This document shows, piece by piece, positions 20,953 through 28,694 of a stretch of DNA of 64,000 bases. A program made the position numbers and the translations under genes. Source of the DNA: Nannocystis bainbridge (GTDB lineage: Bacteria > Myxococcota_A > Polyangia > Nannocystales > Nannocystaceae). The stretch covers positions 72,501 through 136,500 of the forward strand of contig NZ_JAQNDL010000005.1 of assembly GCF_028368995.1 (NCBI RefSeq), read 5' to 3'. How positions within the stretch are numbered: position 1 is the first letter of the stretch; each line of letters starts with the position of its first letter. A model generated the notes under the pieces. The model ran no database searches. It was not told the DNA's origin and saw only the letters and a program-made list of their open reading frames with translations.

Positions 20953-21105
20953 GGACAGGTTCAAAAGGACATATCCGTCGCCGCCGGCCCGCCGCCGAAA
21001 CGCCCCTCGAAGGACATGTTCCAAAGGACATGTCCTTCGAGGCCACGGCGCTCAAGCCACACGCCGCACAGCTCCGCCCACGAGCACATGCTCTTAAAAA
21101 CCATC
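20953..21105. repeat. Three separate palindromic runs upstream of the methyltransferase
   Basis: Pairs or triplets of cores at 20956/20970, 21015/21029/21043 and 21087/21102 (the last with a 15-base step). They occupy the 240-base gap between the methyltransferase and the phosphoesterase gene. No gene is visible in the gap. Confidence 0.75.
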
Positions 21106-21127
21106 TCCGCCGCCACGGCCTCGCCGC

Positions 21128-21955
21128 TCACGCCGGATGGACGCGCCGGATCTCGTGGCCGTCGCGCAGGTCCGCCACCGAGTGGTACCTCGAGGACAGG
21201 TTTAACAGGACATACCGCTTGTGCGACCGCGGCGCCCCGAAGATCACCGGACAGGCCTGCCGCAGCCCGCCCGCGAAGAAACCCTCCTCGTCGCGGTCGT
21301 GGCCGTGGATCACCAGCGACACCGGCACCGCGCTGGCCGACACTCGCGCCAGCAGCCGCGCCGTCACCTCCTCGCGCTGCCCGTAGCTGCAGAGGAACGT
21401 CGCCAGCAGGTGGCGGCGATATGGATCGTTGTCGCGCGGCGACAGCCGCACCCCGTCGAGATCGTCGAACTGTTGCAGCCGGTCGTCGGGCGAGCCGTGC
21501 GACAGCAGCACCCCGCACGGCGCCGCGATCGCCAGCAGGGCCGGCTCGAACAGCGCCCGCAGGTCGGCCAGCTGGGCCGGTGAGCAGCGACCCTCGAGCG
21601 CCGCCACCTCGTCGGCGTGGAACTTCGTCGTCCGCGGTCCGCCGACGTGCCCGTGGTCGTGGTTGCCGAGCACGTAGTGGACCCGGCCCGGATAAGCGCG
21701 CTGCAGCTCGAGGATGCCCGCCACGATCTCGGCGGACATGTCCGAATAGTCATAAAGCTCGGGTCGGCGCCCGCGCGCCTCGTCGCTGGGCCCGTGGACC
21801 GTGTCGCCGAGGATCGCCCAGTGCGTCGCCGGATCGACCGTGATGCCCGAGATGAAGTGCTCGCGCAGCGCCAAGAAGTCGTCCCAGCACCCGTGGAGAT
21901 CGGTGCTGATGATCAACGCGCCGCGCGACGGCAGAATCACGGTCCTACGCACCAT
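21128..21955 (-). CDS. Calcineurin-like metallophosphoesterase
   Basis: 275 residues from ATG 21955. The metal ligands of the calcineurin-like fold are visible: DLHG (residue about 17), GDTVHG (51), GNHDHG (93), SHGSPDD (about 152) and HGHDRDEEG (about 225). Such enzymes hydrolyse phosphomonoesters or phosphodiesters with two metal ions; the substrate is not evident. The open frame extends 58 codons upstream, but that part is Arg-rich and a -10-like TATCAT lies just before 21955. Two core pairs are in frame: 21737/21751 (YDYSDMSAE) and 21197/21211 (VLLNLSSRYHS). Confidence 0.85.
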   Translation of the reverse strand: MVRRTVILPSRGALIISTDLHGCWDDFLALREHFISGITVDPATHWAILGDTVHGPSDEARGRRPELYDYSDMSAEIVAGILELQRAYPGRVHYVLGNHDHGHVGGPRTTKFHADEVAALEGRCSPAQLADLRALFEPALLAIAAPCGVLLSHGSPDDRLQQFDDLDGVRLSPRDNDPYRRHLLATFLCSYGQREEVTARLLARVSASAVPVSLVIHGHDRDEEGFFAGGLRQACPVIFGAPRSHKRYVLLNLSSRYHSVADLRDGHEIRRVHPA

Positions 21956-21968
21956 CTTCGCCGCGCCG

Positions 21969-21974
21969 ATGATA
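21969..21974 (-). promoter_or_regulatory. Putative -10 box (TATCAT) for the phosphoesterase
   Basis: TATCAT on the minus strand, 13 bases before ATG 21955, no Shine-Dalgarno between. It supports the internal start. Confidence 0.35.
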
Positions 21975-22535
21975 CACGAGAACCTCTGCGCTGCGACCGC
22001 GCGGGTCCGCGCCCGGACCGCGTGCGACGAGGCGCGAGCACGTGGTCGTTCGCGAGGCCTGGACACCACGAGCGCACGCGCACTGTCGAAGTAAAGATCG
22101 CATCGCCAAATTCTCGTTCGTCTGGCCACCGCCCGCGGATCTGCGAATCGCTATGCGCTTCAGATCACCGGCGCGCCACGAGTCGATGTCCCTTCGCGCT
22201 TGCGACAGCGAGATCGGAACATACGCCAACGTGGCTCGAGCAAGCCCTCGCACATCAACGCGGTTGCGTCCTCGAATTGAAGTCGCCGCGCGTGGCAGCG
22301 ATTCAAAGCACTACCCTCGTTCTCGTCATCATGCGCCGCGAAGACCGCGTGCGCGCGGCCACTTCGCTCCCGGTGTCCCCGTACCGGGTGACCTCTCACC
22401 GCGACCCCGGGAGCCGTCATGCGCGCCCGCTCCTCCCTCGCGGCGCCACGCCCACGCTGACTGCGAGCGTGCTCGATGTGCGCCCGAGAGCGCTGCGTCC
22501 CCACAGTCCGCTTGTCCGTGCCGGCCGCCCCGCGC
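21975..22535. other. Long intergenic region between divergent genes
   Basis: About 560 bases, visibly less GC-rich around 22090-22330 than the flanking genes. I find no supported gene. Only the promoter-like hexamers next to both flanking genes stand out. Confidence 0.4.
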
Positions 22536-22541
22536 TATCCT
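22536..22541 (+). promoter_or_regulatory. Putative -10 box (TATCCT) for the Cys-rich lipoprotein
   Basis: TATCCT is 7 bases before ATG 22549, which would place transcription start at or next to the A of ATG. Confidence 0.5.
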
Positions 22542-22548
22542 CGCGGCC

Positions 22549-23088
22549 ATGCGAAACGCCGCGCGAGTGGGCCTGTGCGTCGTGCTGTTCGGCCTCGTGA
22601 GCGCCGTCGCGGCCTGCTTCAAGGCCGACTTTTTGCTCGGCGCCGTGTGCAACCGCGACAACGCCTGCGGCAGGGACCAGGGCCTGTGCTGCTCCGGGTT
22701 CCGCTGTCGGCCTGCCCCCGAGCACTGCGAGCGCGGCGAGAACGAGGACACCAGCTACGCGCTCGCCTACTCGCCCTGCGTCTCCGACGAAGACTGTCAC
22801 GCCTTCGGCATGCCGCGCTGCGTCCACCGCGACGGCGCCGACCAGGGCTTCTGCGCCGACCTCTGCGAGGGCATCGCCAGCAACTGCGAGAAGCACCCGC
22901 AGTCGGACAGCCTCGTCTGCCTCGACGTCGAGGGCCAGCCGCTGTGCGCCCTCCGCTGCTGCAGCGCCGGCTGCGTCGCCGACACCGACGGCGCCACCTG
23001 CCCCGGTCAGGGCGTGTGTCCCGCGCCGTGCCCCGACGACATGGCCTGCCTCGACGACGTATGCGTGCCGGTCAAGGGATCGCCGTGA
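22549..23088 (+). CDS. Cys-rich secreted lipoprotein
   Basis: 179 residues. Signal peptide with lipobox SAVAACF near residue 22. The mature protein has more than 20 Cys residues in a pattern like CNRDNACG, CCSGFRC, CVSDEDCH, CCSAGC, CPAPCPDDMACLDDVC, similar to small disulfide-rich modules of many myxobacterial secreted proteins. No catalytic motif. Its stop codon overlaps the GTG of the next gene (GTGA), so it is the first gene of a probable operon with the repeat protein and perhaps the Ser/Thr kinase. Confidence 0.8.
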   Translation: MRNAARVGLCVVLFGLVSAVAACFKADFLLGAVCNRDNACGRDQGLCCSGFRCRPAPEHCERGENEDTSYALAYSPCVSDEDCHAFGMPRCVHRDGADQGFCADLCEGIASNCEKHPQSDSLVCLDVEGQPLCALRCCSAGCVADTDGATCPGQGVCPAPCPDDMACLDDVCVPVKGSP

Positions 23089-24329
23089 GCGCGCGGCGAT
23101 CGCCGATCGGTCTGCCGGCCAAGACCTGCCCGCCCGCGGTCCGCCGACCGAGCGCTGCCCTCGCCGCCGCGCTCGCGCTCCACCTGTCCTTCGAGACACA
23201 TCTGGCCCACGCCGCCGACCTGTCCCTCAGGACATCCGCCTCCACCCCGGACTTGTCCGCCGCGCCATCTCCCGCCCGCGCCGCCGACCTGTCCCTCAGG
23301 ACATCCACATCCACCCACGACCTGTCCGCTGCGCCATCTCCCGCCCGCGCCGCCGACCTGTCCTTCAGGACATCCAACTCCACCACGAGCCTGTCCTTCG
23401 CGACGATTCCCGCCCCGCGACACCTCGCCCGGGCCACCCTCCCGGCCCCCGCGTCTTCCCTGCACCTGTCCCTCGAGACAGCCCCGCCCTCGCCCCGCGA
23501 CCTCGCCTACGAGCAGGGCCAGGCGGCCAAGGAGGCCGCCGACGACCCCCGCGCCGCCGACGAGTTCGCCCGCGCCTACCGCCTCACGCCCCCGGGCGAG
23601 ACCGGCCCGCGGCTGATGCTCCTGCGCGAGAGCGTCGACGCCCGCCTGCGCGCCCACGAGCGCGGCGCTCCTGCGCCTGAGCAGCTGTGCCCGGCCCGCG
23701 CCCTGCTGCGCGAGCACCTCGCCGGCGCCGACCCACTCACCGACGAGCGCTCCCGGCTCGCGCGCGTCGAGCAGGGCCTCGGCGCCGTCGACTGCGACGC
23801 CCCCGACCGACCTGTCCCTCAGGACATCCCCACCGATCCTCCGCGGGCCCCCGCCGAGGGCCCGCCCCCGGGCCCCGTATCACCTGCCCCACCGGACAGC
23901 TCGTCTCCCGCCGACGCCCCGCCATCGCCTGTCCCCATGGACATGTCCTCGAGGTCACCCGCGTCGACCCGCGGTCGCGGCCTGCGGATCGCCGGCGCGG
24001 CCGCGCTCGGCCTCGGCGCGGCCGCGCTCGTGCCGATGAGCGTCGGGATCGCCCTCGCCCGCGACGCCACGCGCGACGGCCGGCACTACTGCTGGGGCAG
24101 AGAATTCGCCTGCGACGGCGGCATCGACCCGCAGGTCGATGACATCCTGAAGCGCGGCTACAAGGCCGACACCCTCGTCAAGATCGCCGCCCCCGTCGCC
24201 GGCATCGCCCTGCTCACCGGCGCCGTCCTGCTCGGCGTCGGCCTGGCCATGCGCGCGCGGGCCCCCGTCGCCGTCGCCCCGCGCCTCGGCCCCGGGACCC
24301 TCGGCCTCGGGCTCCAGGGCCGCTTCTGA
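23085..24329 (+). CDS. Membrane-associated protein largely built from palindromic repeats
   Basis: 414 residues from GTG 23085, coupled to the previous gene. After a signal-like segment come three copies of a 23-residue unit (ADLSLRTS...DLSAAPSPARA), the product of a 69-bp tandem repeat in which each unit holds two palindromic core pairs. A helical region (DLAYEQGQAAKEAADDP, about 145-235) resembles a short TPR-like solenoid. A Pro-rich linker (about 245-285) also contains core pairs (RPVPQDIP, PVPMDMSSRS). Two C-terminal hydrophobic segments (GLRIAGAAALGLGAAAL and VAGIALLTGAVLLGVGLAM) resemble those of myxobacterial proteins encoded beside Ser/Thr kinases. Function unknown. Confidence 0.72.
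   Translation: MSARRSPIGLPAKTCPPAVRRPSAALAAALALHLSFETHLAHAADLSLRTSASTPDLSAAPSPARAADLSLRTSTSTHDLSAAPSPARAADLSFRTSNSTTSLSFATIPAPRHLARATLPAPASSLHLSLETAPPSPRDLAYEQGQAAKEAADDPRAADEFARAYRLTPPGETGPRLMLLRESVDARLRAHERGAPAPEQLCPARALLREHLAGADPLTDERSRLARVEQGLGAVDCDAPDRPVPQDIPTDPPRAPAEGPPPGPVSPAPPDSSSPADAPPSPVPMDMSSRSPASTRGRGLRIAGAAALGLGAAALVPMSVGIALARDATRDGRHYCWGREFACDGGIDPQVDDILKRGYKADTLVKIAAPVAGIALLTGAVLLGVGLAMRARAPVAVAPRLGPGTLGLGLQGRF
23181..23480 (+). repeat. 69-bp tandem repeat composed of palindromic core pairs, inside a CDS
   Basis: Units begin at about 23217, 23286 and 23355 (69-bp step, the third partial). Each holds core pairs 14 bases apart, such as 23219/23233 and 23252/23266, repeated at 23288/23302 and 23321/23335, then 23357. 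Flanking pairs are at 23183/23197, 23390/23404 and 23463/23477. As 69 is a multiple of three, the frame is kept. Confidence 0.85.
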
Positions 24330-24376
24330 CGGCCTCCGCGGCCGCGCGTGTTAGACTCGCGCCCCGCAGGCGACGC

Positions 24377-25984
24377 GTGGAGGAGGCAGGCGACAGCACG
24401 TTCCCGAACTGGCCCGAGCTGCGGCGCCTCTTCACCTACGACGAGCTCGTCGGCAAGGTGCTCCAGGGCCGCTACGAGGTCGTGCGCCGGCTCGGCGCCG
24501 GCGGCATGGGCGTGGTGTTCCTCGCCCGTCACGTCCACCTCGACAAGCTGTTCGCGCTCAAGATCATCAGCGCCCGCTACCTCGACGAGCCGGAGATCGG
24601 TCGCCGCTTCTTGCTCGAGGCCCAGGCCGCCTCGAAGATCGATCACCCCAACGTGGTCGGCATCACCGACTTCGGCCCGCCCGAGGCCGGCCCGACCTTC
24701 TTCGTCATGGAGTACCTCGAGGGCGAGGACCTCGCGCGCACGCTCGCCCGCGAGGGCCCGCTGGCCTGGCCCCGCGCGCTCCACATCGTCACCCAGATCG
24801 CCCGCGCGCTGGTGGCCGCCCACCAGCGCGGCGTCGTCCACCGCGACATCAAGCCGCAAAATTGCCTCCGCGTCGGCCGCGACGGCGACCCCGACTTCAT
24901 CAAGGTCCTCGACTTCGGCCTCGCCAAGATCCTCTCGGCCACCCACAAGAGCACGTGGACCGTGGGCGGCTCCCCCGGCTACATCGCCCCCGAGATCTAC
25001 CGCGGCGGCCGCACCGATCACCGCGTCGACATCTTCGCCCTCGGCGTCGTCCTCCACACCCTCCTGCTCGGCCGCCTGCCCGCGCAGTCCCCCGGCGACG
25101 TCGAGCTGCCGCCGCACGCCCCCGTCCTCCACACCGCCGACCTGCCGCCGCCGCTGCGCGCCATCATCGACCGCGCCACCGCCGAGGACCCCGAGCGCCG
25201 CTACCCCTCGGCCGACGCCCTGCTGGCCGCACTCACCGAGGCGCGCGCCACCATCTCCAGTCCCTCGGGACATGCTCTTAAAGACATGCCCGAAAGGCCA
25301 CGTCCTGCTCGCCGCCGCGGCTTGCTCCTCGCCGCCTCGCTCGGCGGCGCGCTGGCGGTAGCGATCGCGGTCGCCAGCACCCGCGAGGCCTCCGGAGACG
25401 CGGCCCAGCGCGCGAGCGAGCCCGCGGGCGCACGCATGGACACCAGCGAGGCGCGAGAGGCCCCGGCGGACACCGTCGCGGGCATCCCCGAAGCCCCGGC
25501 CGGCTCAGCGAAGGATCCGGCCGTCGCGTCGAGCAGCGGTGAATCGCCCGCCGCACCTGCAACCTCCGCCCCCCTGGCTGCGGGCCCCTCCGCCGCTACA
25601 CGCCCGCCCGAACCCGCGACCTCCGCCGCGACCCCGGCTGCCCTCGAGGACATGTCCGAAGCGACATTACCCGTCCCACCCGCCTCCGGGACCGACACGC
25701 CCCGCCCCGCGAAGCCGCTCGCGCCGTTCGACCCCGCCGCCGCAAAGGCCCAGCTCGAGCGCCGCGCCGCCGACGTGCGCGCCTGCAAGGCCGACTCGAG
25801 CTTTCGCACCATGACCACGACCGTCCGGCTCGCCGGCACCGTCTCCGTCTCGCCCCGGGGCAAGGCGACCGTGACCCTGCCGCCCGGCTACGACGTGAGC
25901 CCCTGCCTGGCGCGCCTGGTCGCGGGCACCCGCTTCCGCCCCAGCCTCGACGGCGGCGAGTTCGCCTTCACCTTCCTGCTGTGA
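24377..25984 (+). CDS. Transmembrane Ser/Thr protein kinase (PknB type)
   Basis: 535 residues, GTG start. Kinase domain about 35-295: glycine loop RLGAGGMGVVF, catalytic Lys in FALKII, HRDIKPQNC, DFGLAK, and GYIAPEIYRG. A membrane segment (GLLLAASLGGALAVAIAV) lies at about 313-330. The outer part is an Ala/Pro/Ser-rich linker ending in a small domain (VRACKADSSFRTMTTTVRLAGT...FRPSLDGGEFAFTFLL) like the C-terminal domain of AgmX/TonB-related myxobacterial proteins. It should phosphorylate Ser/Thr in response to an outside signal. Three palindromic cores (25271, 25285, 25299) encode SGHALKDMPER just before the membrane segment, and a pair at 25651 encodes EDMSEAT. Confidence 0.9.
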   Translation: MEEAGDSTFPNWPELRRLFTYDELVGKVLQGRYEVVRRLGAGGMGVVFLARHVHLDKLFALKIISARYLDEPEIGRRFLLEAQAASKIDHPNVVGITDFGPPEAGPTFFVMEYLEGEDLARTLAREGPLAWPRALHIVTQIARALVAAHQRGVVHRDIKPQNCLRVGRDGDPDFIKVLDFGLAKILSATHKSTWTVGGSPGYIAPEIYRGGRTDHRVDIFALGVVLHTLLLGRLPAQSPGDVELPPHAPVLHTADLPPPLRAIIDRATAEDPERRYPSADALLAALTEARATISSPSGHALKDMPERPRPARRRGLLLAASLGGALAVAIAVASTREASGDAAQRASEPAGARMDTSEAREAPADTVAGIPEAPAGSAKDPAVASSSGESPAAPATSAPLAAGPSAATRPPEPATSAATPAALEDMSEATLPVPPASGTDTPRPAKPLAPFDPAAAKAQLERRAADVRACKADSSFRTMTTTVRLAGTVSVSPRGKATVTLPPGYDVSPCLARLVAGTRFRPSLDGGEFAFTFLL

Positions 25985-25986
25985 CG

Positions 25987-26080
25987 AGACCTGTCTTCAA
26001 GAACATGTCTGCGAGGACATGCCCTTTCGGCCATGCCCGCTTCGACATGCCCCGAAGCGCATGCCCTGAAGGACAGCCCG
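25987..26080. repeat. Palindromic 14-bp-step array (7 cores) at a convergent junction
   Basis: Centres at 25990, 26004, 26018, 26032, 26046, 26060 and 26074 without a single break in step. It fills the whole gap between the kinase stop and the sigma-factor stop. Confidence 0.9.
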
Positions 26081-26084
26081 CCTC

Positions 26085-26738
26085 TCACCCCGGCGCCGGC
26101 CCCAGGCCCATGCGCGCCAGCTGGGCGTCGAGCCGCTCCTTCGCCACCCGCAGCCGGCTCTTGGCCGTGTTCTTCGGGATCTCGAACACCGCCGCGATCT
26201 CGGCGCTCGTCATCTCTTGCGCGTAGCGGAGCTCGAGCAAGATCTGCACGTCGAGCGGCAGCTTGCGCAGCGCCGTCGAGAGGCGCTCCAGCTTCGCGTG
26301 CGCCGACGCCACCCGGCTCGGCGACGGCGACAGGTCCTCGAGCGACGACAGGCTCGGGTCGAACTGGGCCGCGCGGGTCTTCTTGCGGTAGTGCGCGAAC
26401 AGGACGAAGCGCGCCGTCCCGTAGAGATAGGCGCGGAACGTCGCCGCGATCGGCTCGCCGTGGGCCACCACCTCGCCCGGCACGACGAAGCGGTCGCGCG
26501 CGTGCGTCAGCGCCTCCCACGTCTGCTGCGCCAGGTCGTCGACCTCGAAGTCGCGCACCTTGTCGGCGAAGAAGCGGACCACGTGCGGCCCGTAGTGGCG
26601 CACCAGCCCGTCGCCGGCGCGCGCGTCTCCGGCCCGCCAGGCCGTCAACAGCGCCAGGTCCTGGTCGTTGCGGGCCATCGCCGCCGCGCGCGGGCCCCCG
26701 GCCTCGACCTGGTCTTCGGGTCTCGTGGGATCGGGCAT
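26085..26738 (-). CDS. RNA polymerase sigma factor, ECF type
   Basis: 217 residues. Region 2 (GLVRHYGPHVVRFFADKV, then EVDDLAQQTWEALTHARDRF) binds core polymerase and the -10 element; region 4 (LPLDVQILLELRYAQEMTSA, then IAAVFEIPKNTAKSRLRVAK) is the helix-turn-helix for the -35 element. An ATG at residue 21 (AMARNDQDLALL) is an alternative start. The next gene on the same strand begins 55 bases upstream and is a Cys-rich lipoprotein, not an evident anti-sigma factor, so how this sigma factor is controlled is not visible here. Confidence 0.88.
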   Translation of the reverse strand: MPDPTRPEDQVEAGGPRAAAMARNDQDLALLTAWRAGDARAGDGLVRHYGPHVVRFFADKVRDFEVDDLAQQTWEALTHARDRFVVPGEVVAHGEPIAATFRAYLYGTARFVLFAHYRKKTRAAQFDPSLSSLEDLSPSPSRVASAHAKLERLSTALRKLPLDVQILLELRYAQEMTSAEIAAVFEIPKNTAKSRLRVAKERLDAQLARMGLGPAPG

Positions 26739-26793
26739 GCGGAGCGGGTCGCGAGGATCGCACGACCCGCCCCGGCCTCCAAGGGCCTGCCGC

Positions 26794-28071
26794 TCAGCCG
26801 CCGGCCAGCGCCGCGCTGATCTCGCCCACCGCCGACACGCTCCCGCTCAGCGCCCCCGTGCCGCTCTGGAGCAGCGAGCCCAGGCTCTCGAGCTCGGCCA
26901 CGGCGCAGACGATCCCCACGCTGGCCCGCAGGCTGAGGTCGCCGGCGAAGTCCGCCTGCACCGAGGACACCAGCCCCACCGCCGCGTCGCCCAGCCCGGC
27001 GCCCGCCTCGAGCACCAGCTTCGCGCGCGCGCTCGCGGCCAGCAGGCCGGCGTAGCGCACGCGGAAGCCCTCGACCCACGCCTTGAACTGCGCCTGCTCG
27101 AGCTCGTCGTCGAAGCCCGCCTCCCACTGCCACAGGATCTCGAGCGCCGGCGGCGTGCACTGAGCCTGCAGCTTCGCCTCGGCCTCCACGCTCGCCTCGC
27201 ACTCCGCCTTGGCCTTCGGCGGCACCACCTCGCCGTCGCACGAGCCGTCGCAGCTGGCGCTCGCGTCGGCCGCGGCCTGGCAGCGCACCTCGGCGCCCGC
27301 CTCGCACCCGCCGTCCGGCGCCTCGTACTCGCACGAGCCCTGGCACTCGCCGTCGCACGCGGCCCCGGCCTTGAGCTCGCACGAGCCCGTGCACGAGCCC
27401 ACGCACTCGCCCGCGCACTGACCGTCGGCTCCACGCACCGTGCAGTCGCCCTCGCACCCGCCGTTGCACGTGCCGTTGCACTGCAGGTCGCCCTCGAGCT
27501 TGCACGTGCCGCTGCACGTGCCGCTGCACTTCAGCTCCGGCGCCGTGCCCTTGCACATCACCTTGGCCGACGCGTCGCAGCTGGCCGAAGCGCTGGCGTC
27601 GACGGTGCACGTGCCCTTGCACTCGACCGACACCATCCCCGGATCGATCTCCGCGTCACACTTGGCCGACGCGTCGATCGCCACCTTCGCGTCGACGGTG
27701 CAGCGCGGCGGCGCGTACTTCACCTTGAGCCCGCCTTCGGTCGCGGCGTCGAACTTGGCCGCCAGCGCCGCCCGGATGTCCGCCGCGCTCGCGCCTGCGT
27801 CCAGATCGAGCGACACCGCGAGCGACCGCAGCTCGGCGTCGACCCCGGCCTTGACCTCGAGCGCTGCCTTGTCGAACCCGACCACCGCGGCGAAGAACGC
27901 GTCGACGCTGGCGAGGCCCGAGATCGAAGCGTTGCCCTCGGCGAGCCCCTCGACGGGGCAACCGAGGTCGCAGAAGTCGGTCCCTGGGTTTTCCACGCAG
28001 CCGACCGTCACCGCCGCAGTGAGGAAGCCGAGGCCGAGCATGGAACCATGGATCATTCGGAACATGTTCAT
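26794..28071 (-). CDS. Cys-rich lipoprotein with CxGxC repeats
   Basis: 425 residues. Signal peptide and lipobox (FLTAAVTVGC near residue 25). The N-terminal third is Ala/Asp-rich and helical. The middle (about 155-270) is a run of short Cys repeats: CKGTC, CSGTCSGTCKLEGDLQC, CNGTCNGGCEGDC, CVGSCTGSC, CDGECQGSC, CDGSCDG. The C-terminal third is again helical. The repeats could form a disulfide-rich rod or bind metal; I do not know the family. It is followed by the sigma factor 55 bases downstream and is divergent from the lipoprotein at 28695, which also has Ala/Lys/Asp-rich parts. Confidence 0.78.
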   Translation of the reverse strand: MNMFRMIHGSMLGLGFLTAAVTVGCVENPGTDFCDLGCPVEGLAEGNASISGLASVDAFFAAVVGFDKAALEVKAGVDAELRSLAVSLDLDAGASAADIRAALAAKFDAATEGGLKVKYAPPRCTVDAKVAIDASAKCDAEIDPGMVSVECKGTCTVDASASASCDASAKVMCKGTAPELKCSGTCSGTCKLEGDLQCNGTCNGGCEGDCTVRGADGQCAGECVGSCTGSCELKAGAACDGECQGSCEYEAPDGGCEAGAEVRCQAAADASASCDGSCDGEVVPPKAKAECEASVEAEAKLQAQCTPPALEILWQWEAGFDDELEQAQFKAWVEGFRVRYAGLLAASARAKLVLEAGAGLGDAAVGLVSSVQADFAGDLSLRASVGIVCAVAELESLGSLLQSGTGALSGSVSAVGEISAALAGG

Positions 28072-28109
28072 TGTCTCCTGTCGCGAAGTTTTCGTCGTCG
28101 AGGCATGAC

Positions 28110-28132
28110 CGACCTGACCTCGAGGACAGGCG
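28110..28132. repeat. Palindromic core pair upstream of the Cys-rich lipoprotein
   Basis: Cores at 28113 (CCTG) and 28127 (CAGG), 14 bases apart and mutually complementary. A similar pair lies at 28362/28376 (ACCTG and CAGGT). Confidence 0.65.
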
Positions 28133-28570
28133 ATGGGAGGACGATCGCCCGGCCTGGATCGCAGGCGCCGGTCTTGCGCGTTGGCCCAGAGGTGTCGCTA
28201 CCCGCCCGCGGGGATCGAACTTTTTTCGCGCGCCCGAAAAATCCCCCTGGCGCGGATCTGCACATCCGCCCCAGCGGGCCTCCCGGACCCCTCCCGGTCG
28301 CCATGGCGCATCCGTAGATCGCCGGCGCTCGGCCCGCGTGCCGCTCGCGTCCCTGGCCTGACCTGTCCTCACGACCAGGTGCCCAGCGCCCGCCCCCGCC
28401 GCGAGCATCGAAGTCCGGCTGCGCCCGTCCTCGTTCGCACGAGCAGCCGCGACACGTGGCATTCAGAGCCGCACGAGCCGTGATCACCGCTCTCTGTGAA
28501 CGGTCGTCGCCATCCCTACACACTCACTTCGCTGTCGCACCGAGGTGACTCCCCCTCGCGGAACCCACGA
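28133..28570. other. Divergent intergenic region with an extended stem-loop
   Basis: Apart from the pair at 28362/28376 the main feature is an inverted repeat at 28211-28246: GGGGAT pairs with ATCCCC, and inside it TTTTTTCG faces CGAAAAA. It could be an operator or a transcript hairpin for the divergent lipoprotein genes. No gene is seen. Confidence 0.4.
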
Positions 28571-28621
28571 TGATTTGTCCTTCAAGACATGTCCGTACGA
28601 ACATGTCCCATCGTCCATCGT
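28571..28621. repeat. Palindromic 14-bp-step array (4 cores)
   Basis: Centres at 28574 (TTTG), 28588, 28602 and 28616 (CATC). It lies about 75 bases upstream of the lipoprotein start at 28695. Confidence 0.75.
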
Positions 28622-28681
28622 GGCCTCGCGGCCCCAGCGGCGCCGCAGCCGCGACAGGTGGCGCTGCACGGCGGGCTCGGC

Positions 28682-28689
28682 GATACTCC
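28682..28689 (+). promoter_or_regulatory. Putative -10 region (GATACTCC) for the Ala-rich lipoprotein
   Basis: GATACT lies 7 bases before ATG 28695 with no Shine-Dalgarno. The match to TAnnnT is imperfect. Confidence 0.3.
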
Positions 28690-28694
28690 CGGCC

